Below are positions 14,552 through 26,600 of a DNA stretch of 64,000 nucleotides, piece after piece; position 1 is the first letter of the stretch; every line of letters begins with the position of its first letter. Below the pieces are notes generated by a model. The model was not told where the DNA came from, ran no database searches, and worked only from the letters and a program-made list of their open reading frames with translations. The DNA is from Hermatobates lingyangjiaoensis. Lineage: Eukaryota > Arthropoda > Insecta > Hemiptera > Hermatobatidae. The stretch lies in assembly GCA_026182355.1 (NCBI GenBank), contig JAPFBL010000104.1:2535501-2599500 (forward strand), in the 5' to 3' direction. Both the position numbers and the translations under genes were made by a program.

Positions 14552-17217
14552 TTTTTCGTTGGAAATACGACCCGAAACGGACAAATATAGTTCAATGTAG
14601 AAAAAGAAACATAAAGAAATCAAAAGCACACACTTACAGTCTCTAATTTTCGGGTTGAACCGTCTTCAGGAGAGATAAGATAACCAAGCGCACTGGTTCA
14701 GAGACTGTTGGAGACCCTGGTGGGTTCAGAGACGGTTGTTGAGGTCTCCAACCGTCTCTGAACCAGTGCGCTTGGTTTCCCTCTCTTATCTCTCCTGAAG
14801 ACGGTTCAACCCGAAAATTAGAGACTGTAAGTGGGTGCTTTTGATTTCTTTATGTTTCTTTTTCTGAGTCAGTTGGGTTTTTGACTCTGACGAAGACCCA
14901 ACTGACTCACTCCACATAAGAAATAAAGTGTTGTTAGGTAGGCCTAAGTTTAGAAGTTGATAGTTTGATGCTGACAGGTGGACGAGGACAGGGAAGGCTG
15001 CGTCTCGCAGCTCCTCTCTCCAAGAAGGAGGCAGCAGAAGCTGAACATTGGCGCGTTGACCATGAGCCAAAGTGAGCTCGAAGGTGCGCCCTGTAGGCAA
15101 AGCCATCTGAGAGATTCGAGTGCCTAGCCTTGACCAGCTGTTGAAAAGGAGCCTGGACAACTTGAAGGTTGAAGTGTTGTGGACCCCTCCTAAGGGTAGG
15201 CCAGGACCTCCGCACTCTATCACGATGTGCTCTACTCCTTCTGCACACAAATCCATTCAGGTTCAAACTAATTTCTATCAATATTTAGTTTATAATAACA
15301 TAGGATTACATCAAATATATGTAGAGTCACAAGGAGAAGTAGAAGGAAAAGTAGCCACCATTTTGCTTAAAGAGTATCAAATCTCGACACAAAGACCTCA
15401 ATATTAATGATAAAATCAATTAGCTTTACTAAAAATGTTATAATTCTACTTGTTTTATAAATTAGAAAACATGGAAGTGGTTTAAGATGAGAAAGGCACG
15501 CACCAGTGAGGGAGGTTGGCGGGACGTAGGTGTTGAAGTGAGAGCAGTTGGTGTAGATTCGGCGCATAGTCGAGTTGAGGTATCTGGGGAACTCACAGGT
15601 GATGCACTGGGGATGCGACCTTTTGTCGCTGATGGGGTCTTTTACTACGTAGAGGTGACGCTCTCCAGGTTTTGACTCCACAGTCCCCAAGTAGTAACTG
15701 CAAGCATTTTCAGCCATTAGATTAATCATCGAATCATTTGAGTAAACAATAACACAGTTAATACTAATAGAAAGTGTTTCATCTGACCAATTTAAAATGC
15801 TATTTAAACGATTTTTTCTTTCCCTTCATTGTTTGATTGTTTCCAATGCGTACAGTATGAAGCTTTAAGCTTTAATGCTATTATAGGGGGAAGAAAAGTG
15901 TGACTCACTTGCTCTTCAACGGTCATTATGAGCGATCCATTAACAGGTCGGTTCTACATCAAGAGTCAAAAATTTAGCTTATACAAGTTTATTAGAGTAA
16001 AATTCTTTAACAACAACCTAACATCGTTAATTTGGGAAATAACTTACATCGTCTCCAAGAGGCAGTTTGTTCACATCCTATACAAAAATATGATGGAACA
16101 AAAATTGTTCTTGTTCAAGCCTCCTTCTAGTCGATTTGAGTTATTTAAAGTATGTCTTACACTAGATGGTTGACGTAGTCCCAGCCAAGTATTTTGTTGA
16201 CTTGGTAGCGTCCTTGAGAGATGATAGCCACTCTTTGCTCTTTCAGAGTAACGTGCTTTATTTGGGTGTAAATGTCTGTTTCTCCTTCTTGAACTTCAGC
16301 AAGTGTTAAAAAACTATTTCCTTTGGCAGAGTAAACAGGCTCTTGTTCCATCTTGACCCAACCTCCTTCGGCGGCTCGTTCAACGTGACTCTGGAAAATA
16401 ATTCAAACTTATTGCAAAAATATCTATGCAACAGAACAATTCAAAATAACTTCTTAAGTAAGCATCAATGCTTTGATTTAAAACTTGCAAAACTGAACGC
16501 ACTTAAAACTGGGATTTACTAGTATAAACATAATGTTCAATTTTTTTAAAAAATATTAAAAAATAGAAGAATTGATCTTCTCCTGGAAGCAAACTGTTAT
16601 TTTTTAGACATTCAATAGTAATGTGTGATTTGTTGTGTAATATCACAACTTTAGTTTTATAATATCCGGTTCTATCACATTTTTTTGTATTTTTTAATCC
16701 ATGTATTCTTCTAAGTTTGGGCTAAAGAAATTATGTTAGTTTACTCCATTTTCTGAATTGACTAGTTTATTACTGACTGACTCCAAGATAAACATTCATT
16801 TTCGATGGATCAGCTGTAATTCTGAAACAATGTTGTCCAGAGATACGCATATTATATGATCACAACACACTGTAACAAAAGGGTTGAGTTAACCACTAGT
16901 AGCTGAGTTAATTCACTAATTAAATAAATATATTTATATGACTATATTAAGGTGACTTTAATACAGTTTCTAGTCATAAGTAGTTTACTGTTCATTTCAA
17001 AATAGTTATATGATTATTAAGTTATTGTTGTTCAAACAATTCTAGTTTATTAGGTTCAACCTAATAGTGTAAAGTTGTAAAGTGCATGTCCCTGACCAAG
17101 TTTCTCCGGGAATTAATGCTAATTTAATTAATAGTAGTAAGTGAATTGGAGAGACTCACCAAAAAGGTGGTCAGTGCAGAAGATAGTGAAATAATTTAGT
17201 AAAAATCACTAAAGCCG

Positions 17218-17248
<31 letters not shown>

Positions 17249-17632
17249 TAATAATCAACAATAACTCTTGATATAATATATGAATTAAACACCACAATAA
17301 ACAATTATATATTAATTAAAATGCTCTAAGGCATTTCGTTACAACATAATCAGAGAGCTAAATGAAACAAACAAAAAATTTAATGAACAATAGTCCGGGA
17401 ATTTACAAACTAGTTGAAATATTAATAAAAGAAATAAGTAAGCAGATCAAGACTTCTTCAATTTTAGGAACATTAAATTCAGACAGGAATGCCAGCAATC
17501 CTGAAGACTTCAATCAACCAGGTTAACTTGTTATTATATTTTTTGTTTGTTTCATTTAGCTCTCTAATGATGTTGTAACGAAAGGCCTTATAGCATTTTA
17601 ATTATTATATAATTGTTTATTGTGGTGTTTAA

Positions 17633-17685
<53 letters not shown>

Positions 17686-20600
17686 CAAATTCAATAATAT
17701 ATCAACCGTTGGATAGAATAGGTGTATAATGTAATCGGGTCCCGATTACATTATACATCTATATATATATATACGGTAAATCACAGACACAGAACAACGA
17801 AACAAACACATTTACTGTCTCTAATTTTCGGTTGAACTGTCATCAGAAGAGTTGAGATAGGGACACCAAGCGCACATGTGAAGCGATGGTTGGAGACCCC
17901 ATATATAGATATATGTATATAAATGTTGATAAAAGTATCGACCGTGGAATAGAAACAAAACTGAAGTTTATTGGGACTCAGTCATTTCTTCAGGTTGAAA
18001 TTAAACTCTCATTGCCAACGTTTCGGTTTTTATTTAAAACCTTTTTCTTAGGCAGAGTATACATTTTAAAACAAAAAAACTAAGTATTACATTACAAATT
18101 ATTTTACAAAGATTTTTATTTAAAACTTTTTTCATCTTTGTAAAATAATTTGTAATGCTGTTTGACACGCAATTTTAGTGATTAATCAGTCTGACTTATG
18201 TATGTTTTATGACAAAATGGACATGAAATTTTGTTGGGACAACTGTACTGCAGTTCTTAAGAAAAGATGTCGGTAACAAATAACCTACGTTATTACCTTT
18301 AAAAAAATCCATATTAAAGTCTAAATTACTAGCAAGTCTAGGAAGTGTATGACTTTTGGAGGATATTTTCGGGCGGAAACACCAATTTAGAGGATATTTA
18401 TTTTCGAACGAGCCGTCCGGAGCGAGTAACTCGAGGTGGTGGATCGTCCGTTGGCTTCATCGAGGCGTTGGTTGAATTGTCAGATGTTGAGTCGGCCTAG
18501 AGGTGAGTTACCAGGTGTTCGATTGGCCTGGAGGCGAGTTACCAGGTGTTCGATTGGCCTGGAGGCGAGTTACCAGGTGCTGAGTTGGCCTGGAAGCGAG
18601 TTACCAGGCGTTGAGTTGGTCTGGAGGTGAGTTACCAGGTGTTCGATTGGCCTGGAGGCGAGTTACCAGGCGTTGAGTTGGTCTGGACGCGAGTTACCAG
18701 ATGTTCGATGGGCCTGGAGGCGAGTTACCAGGTGTTGAGTTGGCCTGGAGGCGAGTTACCAGGTGTTAAGTGTGCCTGGAGGCGAGTTACCAGGTGTTGA
18801 GTTGGTCTGGAGGTGTGTTACCAGATGTTCGATGGGCCTGGAGGCGAGTTACCAGGTGTTGAGTTTGCCTGGAGGCGAGTTACCAGGCGTTGAGTTGGTC
18901 TGGAGGTGTGTTACCAGATGTTCGATGGGCCTGGAGGCGAGTTACCAGGTGTTGAGTTGACCTGGAGGCGAGTTACCAGGCGTTGAGTTGACCTGGAGGC
19001 GAGTTACCAGGCGTTGAGTTGACCTGGAGGCGAGTTACCAGGCGTTGAGTTGACCTGGAGGCGAGTTACCAGGCGTTGAGTTGACCTGGAGGCGAGTTAC
19101 CAGGCGTTGAGTTGACCTGGAGGCGAGTTACCAGGCGTTGAGTTGACCTGGAGGCGAGTTACCAGACGTTTGATTGGTCTCAGCCTGCAGGAACCAAAAC
19201 TGGGGGCGACTTTTCCAGAACTGCGGCAGTTTGACGCCCAACCTACCGACTGCTGGAGGAACCGAAGTTGATGTACAAGTTGAATCAATCATTGCAATTA
19301 GTTACACCAGTTCGATTATCGGGCGGAAACACCAATTTGGAGGATATTTTCGGGCGGAAACACCAATTTAGAGGATATTTATTTTCTCTCTATATTTATA
19401 ATATTTACAGGGATACCTCCAGAACTGCATTACATCAGTAACAGGATACACATTTCATAAAACAGTTCACAACACACTGCTAGATCTGGCCAGATAGTTT
19501 CGTCGGCGGCGAAGAAACACAAAGTGTGACGAGTTGATCGAGAGAACAGGGAGAGACGCTTCCAACGGGTCAAGATGGCGACAACAAGTGGTCGAGATGG
19601 CGAAAACAGCTGGTTCTTACTGACTTGCGTCAGTGTTGCCGCTACAGACTCATAATATAGTAAAACTATGACATTTGGCATTAAAGTGGTTGGCCTTTCA
19701 ACATTAAAATACTTAGCAATCTCTTAATACCTTAAAAACAAAGATGCGTAACGCGCGAAACCGATCGGAAAACTCCAAGAGCACTATACTAAGTAACAAG
19801 GTTTATTCTATATCTAATATTAAATGCTTAGTATGTTCAAAATTAAAGTATAAAATAAAAATTAATGTCTAAATTGCAGTAAGAAACAATAAATTGCAGT
19901 AAGTATAAAAAGATTATATTCCTGTTCTGAATTTCTTACTGTTTTAAATTTTGATTTATATTTATGAAAACATTTAGGATGAATTTTTGAAGTAATAAAT
20001 ATCCATGGTTAGTAATCGATGGAAATTATTTCACTCTACTTCTGGATTATTGGAGTTAAGGGGACCACTCACCTCTTGACAAATCCAAGTTGGAGGATAG
20101 CAGTTACTGATGACGCTCAAGTTCTGAGCTCTGTTTAGCCAAACGGCTGAGATGTCGTTATTTCCTGCTCCCACCCAGGAGGCCGATGTAAGGTAGTACT
20201 CTCTAGAGACACAGAAAAAATGTTCATGCACTCTTCAAGAGGAACATGTGCAATAGCATGAAGTCAGTTTTAATTAAACATATGTATGGGTCTGCTTTGA
20301 GTTTTATAGGCATGTTTAGATTTGTATTAAATCTAAATTCACATGTGGATAAGTCACAAGAAGAAAAAACTACAAAATTCTAGAATTGAACATTAACTTA
20401 AGGAAATGTTTTATACTCGTACCAAGGGAACGTATTGTAGGCATTTTCATCGTAGGTTGTAATAATAGTAATAAAGCACTTTATGCACTACTTCAAAAGA
20501 TAGAGATTTTTATTTGTAATTAAAAAGTTATATACACTTATGTATAAAAGAAAAATTAAAATGTTGAGACAAACCTATTGTCGCTAAATTTAGTTGAACC

Positions 20601-23600
20601 GTTATTAGGAGAGAGACGAAGCACATAAGTTCAGCGACGACTGGAAAGAATGTTGCCCTATTAAAAGAACGAAAACAAAATGTGAAGTAAAATATAAGCA
20701 AGAATATAATAAATTTTGAATGATAGAGGCAAAAATTAAAAATAAGAATTAATGAAGGATAAGAAAAAAAATAAATAAGAGGAGACAAAGAAATAAACAA
20801 ATTGGTAATTAAAGGCTCAGTACGAAGTTAAGCAAGTAATAATAACTGTAATAAATAAATATAAATAATCTAAATCATTATATCTTTTCAAATTTAGACT
20901 AATTGCACTGCACACATTGGGCTTTCAGAGTGATACTTTTTTCCTTTCGATTGAGGGCCTGTTAGATTGCTATTCCAATGTTGATTCTTCATACGAAGAT
21001 AGTGTCTTCTTACTGATTTTACATTTGAAGTCATAACGAGTTCCTGACATCCTACCGTTAATGGAACGTTTGGTCTTTTCCGATTGATAACATGCACAGA
21101 TTGTTAACATCTCTCGCATAAAAAAATCGAGGCCAAAGTGAAAGTTAGGTGTAAATTGGCTTCCTAATCCATAGACTGTCTAGAGAGTTACGTTTGAAAG
21201 TGTAAGAAAACCCTTTAGTTACATCAATTTTTATCTCTACATCCCAGAAATGTCGAAATATCTGTTTTTTAACACATGTTTTTGAGTGGATGCTGTAGGA
21301 TAGGCGTGGATGTTTATGAAAAGAGCTGGAGAAAAATTATAGAATGAGGGAAAACTTCTTTGATGACGCTACGTGATTCATAGATACATGTGAAATAAAT
21401 GGTCATCAGGTAAGCATATCTACCAGGAGAGAAAGGAGGTACAGCTAAAAGATTGACAGGAGCCGTGGTTGAAACCATTATTCATACTAGTCAGGTGGGG
21501 GCATGGGGAGATGCTCCACACTACAAATCTTCTACTTAGTGAATTAAAGTGAAGTATTTTGTCTTTCAGTTTGTTGCCATTTGTCATATACAGTGACAAA
21601 AAGTTTTGTTTTTGAGATATATTTTTTAGAGTGTTTTAGAGTAAATTACTCTTTTACGCCGTATTTATATTTAACATTATATATTATATGTGTACATAAT
21701 CTTGACAAAGTATCCTTACTAAAAATGATAAAAAAATAAAAAGTGTCTTGCGATTGCCTTAGATCAGAGAAGGATTTAGGAATAAACTAAAAATATATAT
21801 ATTTCGAAACAAGAAAAAGGAAACAATTAATTAATAGGTGACTAATTAATTCATCAGTTATGTAATTAGATTAATCTTGCTATTGATAACCACAAGAAAA
21901 CTTCTACAGAAAAAAATACTGTTGAAGGCCCATTTTAATATTCCGGCATCCGCTGTCTTTATGAATATCTCTTCCATATGACGGCGGATACCAAATTTGA
22001 ATTGAATTGATATTTTATTGGTTTTTTTAAAGCCTTAATGATATATGTATTTATAAACTAGATTATAGAAATTACACACAGAAAAGAGATCACAGAAACT
22101 CACTACTATAATTCAACCGCGTCGTCATCAGGTAGAGAGAGAAAAAAATTAGGTGCGTCGCTCCTAAGATTCCTAACACTCCTAAGCCAACTTACGGAAG
22201 GAGGAGAGACAAGAATAAAAAATAAATATTAATTATAAATAAGTACAGGTAACTTAAGAATAAATATTTAAGCAAAATTAATAAAAAACGAACTATAAGG
22301 AAAAATGTACATAACTATAAGGAATTAATAATAAGGAACTATAAAGAACAACGATTTTTATAAAAAGTACTAAAAAACGATTGACCTCAAGTTCAAGGGT
22401 AGATTTAACTACAAGGAGACAAATAGCTTCAGCTTCTTCTGAAGCTCTCAAAGTAACATTGGCGCTAGTACCATTATTCCGACTAAGAACCTGTACACGG
22501 AAACATTCATTGAATCTGAATCTTTGAGAACTAGCATGAATGGTAACGGCAGGTTTCTTCGCATGCCAACAGACGACCTGTGAATATTCATACGCAAGCT
22601 TAGCTTGGCGGAAGCTAAACCTATATACGTAAAAAGCATAACACTGGGTGCAATCCAAGCAATAAATGCAGTATGTATATATTAAAAACGTTGCGAAGAA
22701 ATAGACATAGGGTGTTATCAAAATAATTTAAAATCTATAATAATAAAATAAAAGATATCAGTAATTGATCAGTCTACAAAGGGCAAATCAAACTTTCAAA
22801 GTCACTTTATAGGTTTTATATAAAACCACTTTCATAGTTACAAGTATGAAAAGGTGAAAATAAAAAGCCATTACTAGTAATTTATAGGTTTAAAATGAGT
22901 TTGCGTATGAACAGAAAGGTCAGAAAGAACTGTTTAACTCAGATAAACTTGGGACAAACTTAATAGTTATTTATTTTCAAATTTTCATAATTCTGAGTTT
23001 GAAAAAGTTTTCATATAAAAACAAAAAGTTAGCGTTATCGATTTGATTTAAACACTATATATTTACCACTTCTTGAGGTATTTAAAATATATATGAAACA
23101 AAACTACAACTGATACAATAATACATAAATCTTCCATTCACCCTCCACAACAACAAAAAAAATCAATATTTCGTTTATGACAGTTTGTCTAATAATAATA
23201 CCTATTATCAAAATAACTTATTAAAGAAACAAAAGTAAAACACAATAACTATAAAGAGCCAATATAATTCTATCATAATAAATAAATCCTAAAATAAAAT
23301 AAAACGAACATTAATAATAGAAAATTTAGGCAGATATTGGCACCAATTATTTGATGGGTATTTAATCCCAGGATTCTTTGACTAAGCTAATCTACTTAAG
23401 ATATATCATTTGCGAAATCGATCGGACACCTATAACAATGCACGAGGTTTCGACTTAAAGTAGATTAATGATATTAAACTTGTTGTGGATCAATGATTCC
23501 ACGTTTGCTATAACTGATAAATTGTATATAACAACATAAAAACTAATGAACTAATTAAATTGATTATATATGACTTTGATAATACTTTAGCAAGGAGTAT

Positions 23601-26600
23601 AATTTGTAATAAAGTAATTACGCTTATTTGTAATAAAGTGGAGCATAAATAAATAGTTTATTTGTTAATCAATTTCTTCTATTTATCAGTCCTGAATACC
23701 AATTTAAACTCTGAATACCAAAGTTTAAATAAAACAGAAAACTCAACTTTGAGTCCGATTTAAATTTAAAAAAATAACCGAATCATGATTTATTTTATTT
23801 CATCAAATATTTAAACAGTAGCTGGTTGTTTCAAACATGTTATATGAACAGGAGTCTGAGCATTCACTAAATCTTGGCAAAACCTGCACTTCTTTCTATT
23901 GGGGAATGTCACAGCTTATCTATCCTATCTCCCTTTATAGTTTTTTTAAAAATATTCCTCATTCTATATATATAATTTTCTAGATGATAAATACATCCTT
24001 TCTGAAGGTGTAATCTTGACTTCATTAAAAAAAAAAAAAATATCGTCTCTTCATTCTATTTAAAGAAAAAATTATATTCGGAAATAAATTTTGCCTATCC
24101 AGTAAGTGGATGAAAAAATAAAAGGTTTTTAATACTTGTTAACACCGATAGATTTAAAATAACTAATCACCATTATCAAAAGACTTTCTGTTTTATTGTA
24201 GTTAATACTTAAATTACGGGCAGTATAGTGAAGAAAAATGGGACTAATTAAGCAAAGGGCAACAATTTAGGCAACTTGTAACCCTCAAAGCAATAAAAAC
24301 AAATAATGGCCGTGCTATTCGTATTAGGAGTTTTAATCACTTCATATGAAGATTGCCCAAAATATCAGAAATATTTCGGTAATTTCTTCCATAGAACACT
24401 TTTCATCACTTCATTTTTATTCATAATAATATATGCCTATAATAATTATAATTATTACTTAGTTTTATTATATATATTTCTCTAGTAAATAAGTTATATA
24501 TAATTTAATAAATTTCAAACTATATGTACAAAATTTATAAAAATATATAAAACTAGACATTAAATGAGCCCTTAATATCAAATATCAATCAAATTAAAGC
24601 TCATATTAATTAATAGTACACATAAAAAGTATTTGGAATAAAACTTCTCTTAATAGTTAGAAAAAACTATTACCACTCTTTTTAAAATGAATGATATAGA
24701 ACATAAAAGCTACACATGAAAGGCTATAATATTTTCATCAATAACAAATTCAATGTGGACTAGTATGTTAACAGTAATAACTTAACAATACTTGATTAAA
24801 AACGAAATGAATATATGGCTATTCCTATTGATATTATTTAATGTATGAATCAACTATTTCGAATTACTATATAGTTTTGTTGTAACTATATGTTTTACAT
24901 AAACAATTAACTCTAGTCTACAGTATTTTACTATCATTTTTACGGATTGCGTGTATCGTTAGGAGGTTGCAGAACTAAGGTAAGGTTAGTTTATAAACTT
25001 CTGACGTAATTAATGTTATTATAAATAGGACTGTGAAAGAATATCACTATAAATTTCTGTGAACTTTTCTATGTCAGATGTAGAGTTGCAAGTATTTGGA
25101 GTTTTCAGTATACGGATGATTTCTGTTATTATTCTTTTTCCTTGTCCTGTTTCCATGTCTATTATGTCTGAATTTTCCAAGTCGAATGTTCGATTTAAAG
25201 AACTGGCATGTTTTACTAAGGCGCATGTAATTTTCTTATTCTTGATGTCTGTTTTGTGTTGTACTATTCCATTTGCTAAGTATTGACTGGTTTTTCCAAT
25301 ACATTTCATGTGCAATTGTTGCATTTATACTATGTTTATACTATGCTTATATTTTGGTCTGGTATGCTGGATTTCACTATTGAAAAAACGGTACTGCTAA
25401 GTGTTTTTTTTATTTACTTTTACTTTTTCTGTTCAGTTGTTCTGATACACCTTTTACATAAGTGATAAAAGAGGCTTGCTTATTTGAAGTTTTCTTGGGT
25501 CTAGTTGTTTGGAGTAGTTTTGGATTCTGGGTTTGTATTTAGATTTAATCTTGAACTATTATTTATTATGTTTTTTATTATCACTATATCACGCCTTTTT
25601 CCTTGTGCGTTTGGACAGTTGGAAATAATTCTGTTTACTAGATCTTTTGGAAGTTGTTGATTAGGATGGTTTTTATTTGTTTCATGTTTTTGCTATGATA
25701 AATCGGATCACTGAGATGAAGGGCTCTATCTTTCAGTGCTAGCATATTCTTACTTCTTCACATGATAATGGTAATTGTTTACCATGGTTATAAATAAAAT
25801 TGAATAATCAGCATTGAGAATTTGATCTAAGCATGGAAAACCAAAACCTGACACATTTTAATTTTATTCTATTAAACTGTCGTTAAGTTATTCAAATTGT
25901 TTATATATATATATATATGAAATCACGACAAAATAAAAACTAAAATGTAAAATGTAAAGTAATGTAAATGTAATAAAGTGATGTAAAAAGGAATAAATCG
26001 AGAAAGCAAAGATAAAGTAAAGAAAGCCTCAATCAAGGGATAAATTATTGGACCGATACAAAAAAGAAGTCATTACACTAGTCCTAGCATTTTCACAATC
26101 AATTGAACTAATTATACAATACTAGGGCTCATATTAATCAAACAATCAAAATTGGGTTTAGATATTGCGTACTTTATAATGTTACGTTTATTGATTGACC
26201 TGCAGTAAATTATTTCTTTGACATGTCCTCAAATGAAAAGTTGATTAAACTATTTAGTATGTTGAAATAAAGCACTGGATGATTATTTCTTTCCATTATT
26301 GAGTGTCAAGATACCTTGTAGTAAGCCCAATCTAAGTATTGTCATGGATCCAAGGATTTTTAGAGTACTACCTTCATAACTGTGAATGAAGTACTTAAAA
26401 ACAAAAACTTTTCAAATTAACACTATTTTTAAAAACACCACTCAAACAAATTTCGTCAACGAGTGATTGAATAAACGTCTTGGTGAATGCTTTAGTCTCT
26501 TTTTTGTTCTTTGTAATTTATATATCTTCTGAATAAGAACTTAATTTTTGATGTGACAATGTATTCGTTAGAGTTGGAGGTTGATTAGTAAGATTTACAT

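Larger units (their letters stand above)
14252..14975 (-). other. intron between DPP-like exons h and i, filled by a foldback element
   Basis: A 724-bp intron holding a 46-bp (TA)n tract (14505-14550), the foldback at 14601-14864 and a second small palindrome at 14866-14911. Almost no other unique sequence remains. Confidence 0.8.
16391..20072 (-). other. intron between DPP-like exons e and f (3.7 kb), repeat-rich
   Basis: Holds foldbacks at 17280-17640 and 17724-17756, family A and D single copies (17815-18060), and the GC-richer minisatellite block (18356-19386). Between 16,391 and 17,200 I see nothing but AT-rich sequence. Confidence 0.8.

Noticed and set aside
18436..18960. Open frames with PGGELPGVELVWR-type peptide repeats
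   Set aside because: They are by-products of the 31-bp minisatellite. The unit is not a multiple of three, all frames stay open by chance, and there is no sign of a gene.
22293..22721. 142-residue minus-strand frame with a stretch like NNGTSANVTLRASEEAEA, briefly considered as a decayed immunoglobulin-type exon
   Set aside because: No conserved Trp/Cys spacing, no convincing splice sites, and the resemblance is limited to a few residues.
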